From assembly GCF_017591425.1 (NCBI RefSeq), contig NW_024465369.1, positions 31,705,501 to 31,769,500 on the forward strand: DNA of 64,000 nucleotides. The letters run 5' to 3'. This document shows positions 24,855-36,874 of this stretch, piece after piece. The notes under the pieces were generated by a model. The model made no database searches and was not told the origin of the DNA. It saw nothing but the letters and a program-made list of their open reading frames with translations. This stretch comes from Ochotona curzoniae (taxonomy: Eukaryota; Chordata; Mammalia; Lagomorpha; Ochotonidae). Both the position numbers and the translations under genes were made by a program. Every line of letters starts with the position of its first letter. Within the stretch, counting starts at the first letter, position 1.

Positions 24855-25147
24855 GTAAGTAGTAGTAGCTTGTGACCACAGACAAGTGGCTCATGCAAGT
24901 TGACTTGTCAACTTCCTTTCCAGATTTCATGAAACCTGGTAATTTTTAAAAATTTATTTATTTTTGTTTGTTTTTGATACAGTTTAGTTGGCAATGGGCT
25001 CTTCCCTCCTCCCCCAAGTTCCCTCCCCTGCCCTCTGTTCTCCCCTCCAGGAAACTTGGCAAAATTTTTAAATGGGTCACAATTTATTATTTATCAGCTC
25101 CTCTGAATAAAGGGACTGTACTTGGAGTTACACCTTTCCGTGACTTA

Positions 25148-25442
25148 AAAAAAATTCTTTACTTGAAAGAGTTATGGAGAGACATTGCATGAGAAATCTT
25201 CTATTTTATGATTTACTTCCCACATGACCACAATGGCTGATAGCTGCTAGCTGGCTGGGCAGAAGCTGGGATCCTGTGTGGGTAGCAGGGACCCAAGCAC
25301 TCAGGCCAGCTTTGGCTGCTTTTCCCCTGGCCATTAGCAGAAAGCTTGATCCCAAATATAGCAGATAGGACACAAATTGACTCCTGTTTGAAATTCTTGT
25401 GTTAGCAAGTGGCAGCTTTATGTATTGTCACAGTGCTGGCCC
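25148..25442 (-). mobile_element. C-SINE, old
   Basis: AAAATTCTTTACTTGAAAGAG, GGCCATTAGCAGAAAGCTTG and head TGTCACAGTGCTGGCCC. Confidence 0.78.
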
Positions 25443-25643
25443 ATTTCATTGAATTGTTTCTTGGGCATTTTACTGCTACTTTGGTTTTAGCTGTTTGGGC
25501 TCTTCAAAAGTTATTCTTTTGAAGATGCTGATATATTGTACTCCCCATTCACTCTATAGGTTGCAAAGATGCACAATTTTATGATGTTTGATCATCTTGG
25601 GCTGATATCTTACTTCAGGATTATGAGGTTAAACACTATACAC

Positions 25644-25933
25644 TGGGCCTAGCATGATGGCTTAATGTTTAAATCCTTACCTTGATGGGTGCCAGTTTGT
25701 ATCCTGGCTGTTCTACTTCCCATCCAGCTCCCTGCCTGTGGTCCTGGGAAAACAGCAGAGGATGGCCCAAAGCCTTGGGCACTCTCATGGGAGACCTGGA
25801 AGAAGCTCCTTGCTCCTGACTTCAGGTTGGCTCAGTTCAGCTGTTTGGGAAGTAAACCAGTAGATGGAAGACTGTTCTCTTTGCCTCTCCTTCTCTCTGT
25901 AAATATGATCTGCCTTTCCAATAAAAATATAAA
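25644..25933 (+). mobile_element. C-SINE, young type, with a head deletion
   Basis: GGGCCTAGCATGATGGCTTA, then the GCACGCGCCGGGATCCC segment is reduced before GATGGGTGCCAGTTTG. Tail CCAATAAAAATATAAATG. One of few sense-strand young-type copies in the gene. Confidence 0.85.
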
Positions 25934-26280
25934 TGCTGTGCAGTATTGTGCATACTGAGCTTGAATGTGTCCTATTAGGTCCTTTTGACTGCTTTTCCTT
26001 AACTGCTTTGGAAATTCAGGTTTATTTCAATAGAAAAGACAGTTATGAGAATATTGTTAAGTAAAAATGAGCTACATAAATATATTTTATTGATAAAATA
26101 GTGATAGGGCTTAAATTGGGATTGGAATGTCTTTTTAGTTTATTATGCAGCTATGGGAATGATTACATTAAAACTGCTTGTTGACATAGGCTTTATTAAG
26201 TGGTTATTTGGGCATGTTTCTGTCCTTTGCTTAGACATTTGGCTTAATTCAGTACATGTATATTTTTAAACTTTGTTTAG

Positions 26281-26415
26281 GACATGGATGAGGAAATTGA
26301 GGCAGAATACAACATTTTGCAATTTCTTCCTAACCACCCCAATGTGGTAAAGTTTTATGGAATGTTCTACAAAGCAGATCATTGTGTGGGAGGACAGCTG
26401 TGGCTGGTCTTGGAG
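26281..26415 (+). CDS. MYO3B: MYO3B coding exon (kinase helix C to hinge)
   Basis: This exon has 45 codons, phase 0 at both ends, and encodes residues 63-107. The acceptor is CTTTGTTTAG (26271-26280) and the donor GTAAGA (26416). It begins [16 protein letters not shown], the helix-C region of Ste20 kinases. E71, in EIEAEYNIL, is the expected salt-bridge partner of K56. It continues through [20 protein letters not shown], the beta4-beta5 segment, and ends at LWLVLE, the gatekeeper/hinge strand. [15 protein letters not shown] separates MYO3B from MYO3A, which has a different linker there. The reading frame stays open past the donor to 26556, but that extension has no kinase similarity and is intron. 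Confidence 0.97.
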
Positions 26416-29013
26416 GTAAGAGACTTCTCTTGGGTAACCATTGATTTTATTGGAGTTCCAGGGGCAAGCAAATGCTATGTTGACAATATAATCTGCCTTA
26501 GGGTCAGACTTGAAGGTAATTCCAGCAGTGGAATTGTCTGCGATTCCCACAGGTAGGCTGTTGGCTGAAAATACTGCTGTTTCTCTGCTTCAAACACTTG
26601 CTAATCTATTCTTCCAATAGAGAGTGAATGTAGAAATACAGTCAGAAGAGGTTCTTTTGTTCCCAAAGCTGAGAACATTTTATAGAGCACATGTTCCAAC
26701 TAGTGACAACTCATTTTCAAAAACTGTTAACTCAAGGTTTGTTTTGCTTACCCCATTTTGATTTGTTCATGCCTGTCTGATTATTGTCATCTTATATTGA
26801 GCTTCCTGCACACGGATCCCCAGAGCAGGGTGTGGAGGGTTGATTGGAGAGTTCTTGCAGGAGACAGGCCTGGAGGTAAAAAGGGCAGGACCAGGCACAG
26901 GTGACTTTGAATAGCAATGTGGTTGTAACAAGGGCTTCTGCAGAAATAAATTGTACTCTGGAGAAATAAAAAGAAATAAATTTTATTCTGGAGAAATAGA
27001 GAGCTGGGAAACTTTTTCAGCGTTGTCTTGAACTCTGTCTCCACTTATTAGTCAATCACTGGTTCTATGACCGAGGGGGCAGCAGTTTCCTGTAGAATAA
27101 GGCAATTTCTGGTTGGGGGGTGCAACTGGAAGAAGGAGCAGGGAGTGACTGCTGTTCCCAGCTTCCTGTGCTCTCAAATAGGAAGCAGAAGGGAATATCA
27201 TGATATGTACTCTCTTCCTGCAGTTTTCTTAGTTTTTAATGGTAGTGAGTATATACATCAGGGTGCAAAAGCATCAGTTCCCTATGGATCTAAAATGACC
27301 AGGAAAATAATGACACTACAAGAAATCATTGTGCTGAATCAGGTCTGTTGCCTCCTTCCTATGAAACCCACCTTGATTTGTTCCTTTGATTTGATCTGCT
27401 CATCTGCATCAGCTGCCTCATTGTCTGAGGTCATGGTTGATCTAGCAGCCCAGAGACATGAGAGGAGAGTGCAACAGAACAGGCGAGCTCTCACTTTACC
27501 TTCACCTGCCTGGCTTTGGAGGGCCTGAACGTGGGGCTGAATTACTGGTGGCCATGGTGACCATGGGTGAGAAATTTGTTTGCTATTTTCAGGTGGATAA
27601 TCTGTAGGGAAATGGTTTGAATCTTTTTGTTATGTCTATGGCCTTCTTCCGCATATGAAGATGTAAGAGACATTGCTTTTCAGGAATGATCTTTATTTCT
27701 TGAGTTGGTTTGGTTAAGTCATATGACATTATTCTTCTTTTATCTTTTATCTTTTGGATTTTGTTAACCATCTCCCTGCATGGGTTTGAGGAATTTTCTC
27801 CTGCCCATAAAGTCCTTTTAACAAGGCTACTTTGTGTGGGAGTTGTATTGTATCTGAGGTCTCTGTACTTATCTTCAGCTCTGCAAGAACTCTATGCTTA
27901 AATCTCCTTCCCATTAAAGGAGGAGACAGAAAAATTCGTTTCTGTTTATTTTCCTTCTGGCTCAAAAAGGTTTTGCAGTCAGACCTAGAGAACTGGAACT
28001 TGAGGACTGTCTGAGGGCTCACCCAGGGGCCTTTGTGCTGTGTAACCAAGCAGGCAGTGTAGTTATTTGTTCCTGAGGCCACCTGGTGAATGATTGCTCG
28101 CCTCTTCCTGAGAGTGAGTGACCCTCAGGTGTAGCACCACAGACATTGCCAAGGCTGCCGGAAGGGTGCACATGGCTTTGAAAGGCAAGAAGGGACCCAG
28201 ACTGAGCCTCGAGCAGGTGCTTCTTTGCCAGCTGCCTCTTGCTTTTCTGGGGGTGACCTCCTGTAGTTCATGTGGCTGCCTTGAGCCACTGAATTATTTA
28301 TACCTTGGCAATGCAATAAGCCCACAACTATGACTTTCGTTGGTAGTTTTGACCTATATCAAGATTGGTGGCATAGGTAACTGAATGTCCTGAGGCTTTT
28401 ATTTTGTCTCAGGATGGGATTGCTTGCATACACTGCTGGAAAATGAGGTGTGCTCAGTGCCTTAGTGATCAGCTTTCTGGTCTCTTGTCTCTGCTGGAAA
28501 CCTCAGCTTTCCTCCAGTTCATCCACCACAGAGACCTGGGGAGGAAAGGACATACCTTCGGTCACTCACCTGACCGGTTACTTGACAGGGAAACTATGCC
28601 TTAGCACATTTCCAACTTTGCGTGCTGCGGTCAGATGCCAGTGATTCCTTCTGTCAGGGCATGGGAATCTGGGGGTATTGATCTCCAATGGGGATCACAC
28701 CCCTGTGGATGATGGAATCCTAGTGCACCTGCTGCAGCTTTTAAGACATGCTTAAGGAATCTCACCCAATAAAATCATGACCTGTTTAATATTGGTCTCC
28801 TCATCTTCTGCATTCAAGTTACATTTATATTGACTTTGCTCTCTCCTTGCCAAATGCATTGAAAGAAACTGTGAGAAATTACACCACTGAGCACTTGTAG
28901 AAGATAGAAAAGCGTTATAAGTAACCTCCTTAATTCACCACAACACTGAAAACAAAAACAAATGAAAATGTTGTTTCTGAATTCATTTCTAATTATTAGT
29001 AGAAAGCAAACAA

Positions 29014-29318
29014 GGGGCCAGTGTTGTGGCAGAGCAAGTAAAGCTGTTGCCTGTGGTGCCAGCATCCCACATAGGTGCTGGTTCCAGTCCTGGCTGTGTC
29101 GCTTCTAATCCAGCTTCCTTGTTATGGGGTTGGAAATTAACAGAAGATGGCCCAAGTGCTTGGGCCCCTGTATCCATGTGAGAGACCTGGAAAAAGATTC
29201 TAGCTTTGGCCTGGCTTCGCCTTGGGCATTACCCTTATTTGGGGAGTGAACCAGTGGGAGGAAAATCTCTTTCTCTCTCTGTCATTTTTTAAAATAAATA
29301 AAATGTCCTTTAAGATAG
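29014..29318 (+). mobile_element. C-SINE (rabbit-like subtype) with perfect 12-bp TSD
   Basis: GGGGCCAGTGTTGTGGCAGA head and TGCCAGCATCCCACATAGG body match the older lagomorph subtype. TSD GAAAGCAAACAA at 29002-29013 and 29319-29330. Confidence 0.9.
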
Positions 29319-29421
29319 GAAAGCAAACAAACTCTTTTATGATGAACACTCACTATGTTTGAAAGATATAAAGAGAAAACATGTGTTTTAGAAAATTTGT
29401 GGCCTTTTTTATGTATATTAA

Positions 29422-29731
29422 GTTTATTTATTTTTATTGGAAAGTCACATATACAGAGAGAAGGAGAGACACAAAGAAAGATCTTCAGTCTGCTGGTTCA
29501 CTCCCCAAGTGGCTGCAATGGCCAGAGCTGAGCTGATCCAAAGCCAGGAACTTCATGAGGGTCTCCCATGCAAGTGCAGGGTCCCAAGGCCTTGGGTCAC
29601 CCTTGACTACTTTCCCAGTACTCAAGCAGGGAACTGGATGGGAAGTGGGGCAACAGTTGGGGTACAGCCCATTTGGGATTCCAGCAGATGCAAGGTGAAG
29701 ATTTAGCCACTAGGCTGTTGTGCCAGGCACT
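29422..29731 (-). mobile_element. C-SINE, young type
   Basis: TTTTATTGGAAAGTCACATA, GGAACTGGATGGGAAGTGGG, head CTGTTGTGCCAGGCAC. Confidence 0.86.
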
Positions 29732-30191
29732 GAATGTTAAAATTTTAAAAACCTAGCGCCTCTGAAATAAAATATAAAGAATTAGATCTTTAAGAAAAGT
29801 GTAGTACCCAGAAAAATGTTTAATATGTGCTAAGACATGAATTACATTTTCCCTTTTAGTGTAAAATTTCCAACAGGTAGAAACTATTTCATATTTGTCT
29901 GAAGCACACATTCAGCTGAAAAGAACAGGCTTTTCTCAAGGTGTTAGAAAATTCAGTCTAGGCCTGAATAATTTGGAAGTGTAGTAACTGTAACCATTTA
30001 AGTCTGTTTGTTGATTAACCTTTGTCTGGATATGGTTCTGTGCTTTTCATAGTGAGTAATAGAGCTTACAAGTATTTTTAAGTAAAATAAAGTCTTACTT
30101 TATAAAACTAACATCAGAACAGCATCAGGGTTGCCAAAAAATGTGTGATTTTAAAGATTTATTTTTTAATTATTATTTTTTTTTCCCTCAA

Positions 30192-30381
30192 GGGGGTGCA
30201 CCGTTCCTGGAGGTACTGCAATACCAGGTCGATGCGCGGAGTGGACGGAGCAAGCTCCTATTCCAACTCCAGGCTCCAAAAATCCATTTAATATATTGTC
30301 CTCGGATAGAGGATGTATCAGATATTAAACTGATAAGAACAGATACTACACTTGATCTTAGCCAAAAGGCCGAGAAGCGAT
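30192..30381 (-). pseudogene. U2 snRNA copy, full length, probable processed pseudogene
   Basis: Read on the minus strand from 30381, the sequence starts ATCGCTTCTCGGCCTTTTGG and continues through the branch-site-pairing GTAGTA segment. It passes the ATTTTTGG Sm site and ends GGAACGGTGCACCCCC: about 190 bases, the full length of spliceosomal U2. Compared with the vertebrate U2 I remember, there are only about five substitutions: ACG to ACA after CTGATA, three changes just 3' of the Sm site, and CCACGC to CCGCGC. It is followed by an A-rich run (minus strand, 30184 down to 30168), and its upstream flank is a C-SINE, so no PSE-type snRNA promoter can be present. Imperfect A/T-rich duplications (30168-30184 and 30382-30393) suggest reverse-transcribed insertion into the SINE tail. 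It is therefore almost certainly not transcribed as U2. Confidence 0.93.
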
Positions 30382-30610
30382 AATTATTTTTTTATTGGAA
30401 AGGCGGATGTAGAAAGAGGAGAGACAGAGAGGAAGATCTTCCGTCTGATGATTCACTCCCCAAGTGAGCGCAATGGCCAATACTATGCCGATCCGAAGCC
30501 AGGAGCCTCTTCCGGGTTTCCCACGCGGGTGGCAGGGTCCCAAAGCGGGGCTGCCAGGATAGAACCGGTGCCCATATGGGATTCCGGGTGTGCAAGGCGA
30601 GGACCTTAAC

Positions 30611-30650
30611 CACTGCGCCACTGCGCCACTGCGCCACTGCGCCACTGCGC
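30611..30650 (-). repeat. (CACTGCGC)5 tandem repeat in the SINE head
   Basis: Five exact, contiguous copies of CACTGCGC. On the SINE's own strand this reads GCGCAGTG repeated, overlapping the region that resembles the pol III A box (TGGCGCAGTGG). Other young copies in the window have the motif once. Confidence 0.97.
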
Positions 30651-32599
30651 AGGGCCCAAATGTGTGATTTTATATTGAAAGATTATCTCTGAAATTTTGG
30701 ATACTGAATTAACTTCCATTTACTTTACATTTTATAGAACATATAAATGTTGATGTATAGTAAGATATTTTATACACACTTCGTGGTCTGTTTCTTCTGG
30801 CTTCTAAGAGTTGACTAATTTGTGGCTGGCATTATAATTTAAGCGATTTCTTTCCAGAACACAAGAATAAATTCATCATACAGTTTTTCTCTTAAAAAAA
30901 AGTGAAACCATTTGCACTTATTGACACCACATCATGAATTAGAGTCTTGATAGAATTCTGAAGGTCTGGAACCCAGTCCTGGAAGGTTCTGATTGGCCAG
31001 AGGTGGTTAGAAAGCACTGGGATGTTGAACCCTGGATCAGACAATAGGTTCCATCATCTAGAATGTGGATCATTGGGATGCTGAGAGTCAGAGTGAAGGC
31101 AGAGAACACTTGGGACTTAGACAAAGGAAAGAAATTTGAAAGGCATCTTGCAGTGATGTGGTCGATGATGTTTGGCCAGGGAAGAGCTCAGCTGAGGAGT
31201 GAAAGTGATTCTGCCCAGTCCCAACTGTCCTCAATAAGCAAGAACCCTGGAAAGAGAGATGGGCAAGAGTATCCCAGTGTCCATCTACCTCTCACAGCAT
31301 GACCCTCAGCCTGCTCTGATTGCCACTCAGGAGTCTCACCCAATAAAATTACAAGGGTTTGATGTGATCTAGTTACAGGTCAGTGACTATGTGGTATGCA
31401 ATAAACTATCAGTTGTAGCACAGGGGAAATGTGTCCTGTTTTGGACTTATAGAAAGACTGGGTTTAACATGATGCTTCCTAGGGAATCTTTGAGTAATTA
31501 TGACTTAACCTGATGTTTTCTTTATGCTTTCCATAAAATCTGCCCTTGGAATATCAAGCCTACTGAATAAAAGGGCACTAAGAAACAAATAAATTCTTCC
31601 ATATTCTGCAATCTGAGTAAACCTGACCAAGGTGCTAATATAGAATCTATTTGAAATTTGGAGTTTGGGCAAGAGCATAAGTCTGGCAATTGTATTGCAT
31701 GGCACATTCTTTAATAACGTGAGAAAAATATGATGGCTTGTTGAACAAGAAACATTTTTTTTTTGCTTGAAATTATGACCACCCTAGCAAATGCACATAC
31801 TGTGATGGAATCAATATTCACCAGTGGTTTTGGAGAATGGAGTGAAATGTCAATGATTTTTCTGTTTTTCATGGTTTGGAGCAGAAACTCATTAAATTCT
31901 AGGTACATCTGGTTGGTATGTTTCCTGAATTCTGAAGGCGTAGGGAGGGACAGCAGGGATGCAGATATACCTCTGCATTGGAATCTGATGGCTGGCAGAA
32001 GGGTGGAAACAAAGAAAAGGCTGACTGGGGCGGGAAACTTGGTTGTCTTTTTAGAGTTCTAAAGGAAGTGTATTTTATTTGATGCACTTAAATGTTGTTG
32101 TCATGCTTTTAAAGTGTTCACCCCATTTCACTGAACATTTATCCTGGTTAGACAATTGTTGTGGGTGTGCCTGTTCTCTTTTGTATTTCCAAATTCCAAT
32201 GTCTTTTTTTCAAGAACCCACAGGCTGCTCTTTGAAACCTTGCTGGTAGGCTTATCAATGCCATGGGACAGCTTTCTTTAAGGGTGCCTGAATAGTTTAA
32301 TTATATGTTCCTGTGAATCCTGGGAGTTAGACAGCTCTGAAAGTCTGACATTTAGCAAACAAAAGGCACCAAAAGGCACTTTGCTGTTATTTTAAGTCCA
32401 TAGCTGAGTTGTGATCCTGCAGGCATGTAGCTGCTCTTACTCCCTTGCTAGGTTCTAGGGCTAGGAAGGAAGTTTGTAAGCTGGCTACCCATATAAAATA
32501 TTGCCCAAGAGACCCTTCTTGCCAAAATGATTATATTTAAAATAGGAAAGTGGCGAAACAAAAATGCAGTTTCAGGAGACAATTCCAGGGTAGAATTTT

Positions 32600-32932
32600 T
32601 AAAAACAGATTTATTAATTTATTTTAAAGTGAATGAGAGAAAGTGAGGGAGCATGCATGTGTGGGAGAGAGATCTTCACTTGCTGGTTTACTCCCCAGAT
32701 GGCTGCAGTGGCCAAGGCAGAACCAGGAATAAGCCAAGTGCTTCAGCCAGGTTTTCCATGTGGGGGCAGGGGCCCAAGCACTTGGGCCGTTTTCCACTGT
32801 TTCTTTCAGACATTATTAGCAGGGAGCTGGAGCAGAAGAGGGTCAGCTGGGACATGAACTGGTGTCCATCTAGGATGCCAGTGTCACAGGGAGTGACTTT
32901 ACCCACTGTGTCACAATGCTGACCTCTCTGGA
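32600..32932 (-). mobile_element. C-SINE, old subtype
   Basis: TTTACTCCCCAGATGGCTGC, TTAGCAGGGAGCTGGAGCAG, head TGTCACAATGCTGACCTC. TAGAATTTT flanks both ends (32591 and 32933), a probable TSD. Confidence 0.85.
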
Positions 32933-33499
32933 TAGAATTTTAATGGCTTTCTTGCAACACAGCAAAGCTTGGGCCTCTCTAAGAGGGGAGCCAGCCTAGA
33001 GTATGGTCCTGATGAAGGTACTGTCATTGCTGCCATTTCATTGCTGCTTTGGCTCTAGAGGGCCAACGGATATTACTGATATTTCCCTTATGCTCATAGT
33101 GTGTCTGGACACTGTCCCTTCGTAACCTTCCACATACAGTGGGAAATTCCTGTCAAATCTCTCTCATAAAAGTCCCCCCAAACTGCCTCTTCTTTTTCAA
33201 GACTCTTGACTTTGATTCTGGCTCCATTGAGTGCTTCAACATCTCTAATGAGTGCCCAACTCTGGTGGTGTCTTCTTCTGGGACCTTCCAATCTGCTGAC
33301 CAAGTCGTCTTCCTGCCTCATCTCTCTCCCTAATAGCAAATGTACTGTGATAGACATAATGTGCAACAGTAAAACCCATTCTCCTTAGCAGTGCACACCT
33401 GTCCTTCCTTGTCCCACATCTTCTTTTCCATCTCCATACCCTAGGATCTCAGCAAATCTTTGTCCCAATATTAGCAGAGGATTTAAAATTTATGTGCAT

Positions 33500-33787
33500 G
33501 GGCTTGGTGCAGTGGCTCAGTGGCTAAGTCCTTGCCTTACACTTACTGGGATCCCAAATGGACACAGGTTCATGTCCTGGCTGTTGCACTTCCTATCCAG
33601 CTCCTGCTTGTGGTCTGGGAAAGCAGTAGAGGATGGCTCAAAGCCTTGGGACCCTGCATCCATGTTGGAGACTTGGAAGAAGCTCCTAGCTATGTTTTTG
33701 GGAGTGGATCATCAGACAGAAAATCTTTCTGTCTCTCTTCTCTATTGATCTGCCTTTCCAGTAAAAGTAAAATAAATCTTATAAAAA
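33500..33787 (+). mobile_element. C-SINE, young type, short 3' deletion
   Basis: GGGCTTGGTGCAGTGGCTCA head, GGGATCCCAAATGGACACAG, tail CCAGTAAAAGTAAAATAAAT. The GGCTTCGGATCGGCGCAG segment is largely missing. Confidence 0.86.
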
Positions 33788-33898
33788 TTCAGTCTTTAAA
33801 AAAACATAATAAAATTTATTTGCGTATACATGTACACATATCTCTTATTTCTTCTTCCTTTGTACATAACACATTATGCTTCTTTTCTTTTTTTTGTT

Positions 33899-34258
33899 TT
33901 TTTTTTTAAGATTTACTATTTATTGGAAAGTCAGAGATACAGAGAGGAGGAGAGAGACAGAGAGGAGGAGAGACAGAGAGGAAGATCTTCCATCCAATGA
34001 TTCACTCCCCAAGTGAGTGCAACGTTGAGCACAATGGCCGGTGCTGCGCCGATCCGAAGCCAGGAGCCAGGAACTTCTTCTGGGTCTCCCACGCGGGTGC
34101 AGGGTTCCAAAGCTTTGGGCCGTCCTTGACTGCTTTCCCAGGCCACAAGCAGGAAGCTGGATGGGAAGTGGAATTGCTGGGATTAGAACCGGCACCCATT
34201 TGGGATCCTGGGGCGTTCAAGGCGAGGACTTTAGCTGCTAGGCCGTGCTGCTGGGCCC
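33899..34258 (-). mobile_element. Young C-SINE with internal duplications
   Basis: GGAAAGTCAGAGATACAGAG, GATCCGAAGCCAGGAGCCAG and head GCCGTGCTGCTGGGCCC. The GAGGAGAGAGACAG segment occurs twice in tandem (33945-33982), and GAGTGCAACGTTGAGCACAA shows a second small duplication. It is therefore about 25-35 bases longer than its relatives. Confidence 0.9.
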
Positions 34259-36874
34259 TATGCTCTTTTTCTTAAGATGCTGCTCCCCTTCTTAGCTATC
34301 TCTCCATTGCCTATTTCTCCTTCAGACTCCTTATAAATGTTCTGTTTCTGGGAAGATCTGCAAGAATGTCCTCTTTGCTCCTCCTCAGCAGAGTTTACCC
34401 TTCCCTTTTCAGTGACATACTGCTGCATAAGTGTGACCCTGCCTCCACATTCCACACTCTGCTCACTCGTTTGTCCACTACTGGGTGTGCTCTTTGAGGC
34501 TAGAGCTTGCAACATACAGTTATTGGTAACAAATTGGACAGTCACAGACTGTTGAGAACAAAGACTTCTCAATGACAATTTTATTTCTGAGTCCTTACCT
34601 GCCTAGAGAAGACTGAAGAACTGATCTTTAACACATTTGTTAGGTTCAAGAAGTTGAGTGACTTCTTTGGAAAGGGCACACTTGAATGTTTTAATCTTTT
34701 TTTCACAGTTCGGTTCAAAGCTCAGTCATTAGGTCAGCACTGTGTTTTCAGGCCTCTTCTTTCCTTCTTTTCCTTCCATTCTGTCTGGGTGACATCAAGC
34801 TCTGGGTACAACCCAGGATCTGGGTTATATAAAGCCATGGCAATAAGGACACAGGCCCCAGAACTGTTGGTGACTATCAAGTCTTTGTCATGATAAAATT
34901 GTACCATCTATCTTTGAAATGTTTAAAACCATGTTTGAAAACTACTTTCTTCCTGTTTGAAAGGCAGAGAGAGACCGAGCTGAAAGAACCTGTGCAGGCC
35001 TAAGAAACTGTTGCTGTAGCCTCTGGCTTAGTTGGCCTCACCATGTCATGCCACAGTTTCGTTTGACATGGGCACTGTGTTTATCATAAAGTGTTCTCTG
35101 ACATTTCCAAATGGGAGAAGATTTTAGGAAACTGATGTTTTCATTGTTACCCCCTTATAAGGTAACCTCCTCCTCACAAAGGGAACTTCCTGTGTCTTCT
35201 CATGTCTCCATGACTCCAGCAACTGAAGATGTCCCTTATTCATATGATTGCAAACTTGCCTTTTATAAAGCCCTGAACTTTGTGGTCAATTCTCTTATCT
35301 TTATTTCTTGATATATTTACTTCTTGAGATAATCTATCATTCAAATGTCCAGAATTTGTGACTATTCTATTAGTTATGGCACCAAACATGTGTTATAGCT
35401 CAACAGAGTATCCTTGCGTGGTCATGAAAGACATAAGATCAGAAGTACACTAAGAGCTAAGTACACTAAGGAAGGTGTTATCTGGCCCTTAATGGTGGAC
35501 CTTGAGAGCCATAGATGGGGAGTTCAACCTGAATGGCAGACAGCAGATTCCAAGCTCACTGATACAGTCCCAAACTCACAGGGCCATCTTAGCTTAATGC
35601 ATTTCATTGCTCTTAGGGTCCCTCTTAAAGCATTCCTGAGAGATTGCAATTTTACTACAGTTTTGAAGATTCTCTATACTAGAATTTTAGTCGTTTGTTG
35701 TTTCTAATGAACGATTTAAGTGGTTAAAACTTGGACAGATTTACATCTAGCTTATCTTGATAATAAATGTTTGCACAAGGTATGTGCTAGAGTTAAATAA
35801 AAGCATCTGCTCTCTCTATTAAAATGTTGTGGATGTTCATAGTTGATGTCAAATAGAGCCTCATGTGTTATTGTCTTGATGAAAAGTTACCTTCTTTTAG
35901 GAAAGCTGTTGTTCATCTGTGTTCCCTCAGATTTCCTTGCCTAAGGGTGGCCAGTTGACTTAAGTAGACACAACCTTGGGGACTATCACTGTTCACTAAC
36001 TAACTGGTCCCCAAAAAGCAGACAGGGTGCCGGGTGGAGACTGAGGGTTCTGCCACAGGGATTTTGCCTTTGCAACATCAAGTATGGGTGTTAGAATTTG
36101 ATGTAAATTCTGAAGTTTCTCCTCAGGGAAGTGGAGGATGGGTCTGTAACATGAAACTGGTATGTGCAACTGAAACCTACATTTAGTAGAAGTTATCCTT
36201 GAAAACTGTTGAAGAACTCAGAAAATATAACATACGCACTTCGTTTACTCACATCTCAGTAATGTACAATGTACTAAATAACAGAAAATATGCAAAATAG
36301 AATCTTACAGTGTTCTTAGTTATAGAAATGGGATGGGAAAGAGAAGACCAAATTGTTACTGAAAGGCTGAAGTTGAATGGGAGATGGTTAAAGGACTACC
36401 TGATGCAGCTGTACCCCATTAGTATACGTGCAGTGGCGACTGTGGGCAGAGCTGCTGGTGGGGCTTCTGAGGCAGGAAGGTTTACAGGCCCTGAAGTTTA
36501 TTCCCTTTCAGTTATCAGTAGGGTCTTACCTCTTCTGGGCCCTTTTTATCCTCACTATTAACACAACAACAACAATATTCACAAGTGAAAAATACTCAGG
36601 AAGTCACTGTGATTTCTTAAGAGCATTTTCATTTAAATTCCTAAATAATAAGTTGTGCTTTTGGACTTTACTTGGCAATTAAAAAGCCAGCTGTCTGGAT
36701 AAATCATCACCTTGAGTCAAGGAAACACAGAAAGAACTGGATCTATCTGAGTAATGGAAGTTTGCAGATCATTCCAAGCTAGAGGTTGTCTTGAAATTTA
36801 CTTTATTACGATGAATCATTAATCAATTAGTCTGTCTTAACGGTATGCTTCTCTTTCTGTTTGTTCTGTCACAG

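Larger units (their letters stand above)
24855..26280 (+). other. MYO3B: MYO3B intron (after kinase N-lobe exon), 1.4 kb
   Basis: Phase-0 intron with a GTAAGT donor and a TTTAG acceptor. It contains an old antisense C-SINE (25148-25442) and a sense C-SINE (25644-25933). The remainder is A/T-rich with no recognised element. Confidence 0.9.
30154..30657 (-). mobile_element. Young C-SINE carrying the U2 insertion in its tail
   Basis: The SINE body occupies 30394-30657 (minus strand) and its A-rich tail resumes at 30154-30167 beyond the U2 copy. A single perfect 15-bp TSD, AAATGTGTGATTTTA, brackets the whole composite (30139-30153 and 30658-30672), so the SINE landed first and U2 entered its tail. 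The SINE head contains a five-fold 8-bp repeat (30611-30650). Confidence 0.9.
26416..36874 (+). other. MYO3B: MYO3B intron, 10.5 kb
   Basis: Phase-0 intron. Recognised contents are C-SINEs at 29014, 29422, 30154 (with the U2 copy), 32600, 33500 and 33899. Stretches 26420-29000, 30680-32590, 32940-33490 and 34260-36870 look like ordinary unique intronic DNA. Short open frames there show no codon bias or similarity I recognise. Confidence 0.9.

Noticed and set aside
24636..24875. Open frame starting at an ATG upstream of the first MYO3B exon
   Set aside because: The first 35 bases include the splice acceptor and its pyrimidine tract, and the end reads through the GTAAGT donor. Only 24671-24854 is exon.
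27067..27528. 153-codon open frame just downstream of exon 26281-26415
   Set aside because: Intronic, no similarity recognised, and not flanked by splice sites in a compatible phase.
30192..30381. A functional U2 snRNA gene
   Set aside because: No snRNA promoter can be present because the upstream flank is a SINE. The copy has substitutions and an A-rich 3' flank, as expected for a processed copy.
30358..30645. Open frames over the U2/C-SINE composite
   Set aside because: They translate SINE sequence; identical peptide themes recur at every C-SINE in the window.
30611..30650. CRISPR-like direct repeats
   Set aside because: Units are 8 bp and contiguous with no spacers, inside a SINE in a mammalian genome.
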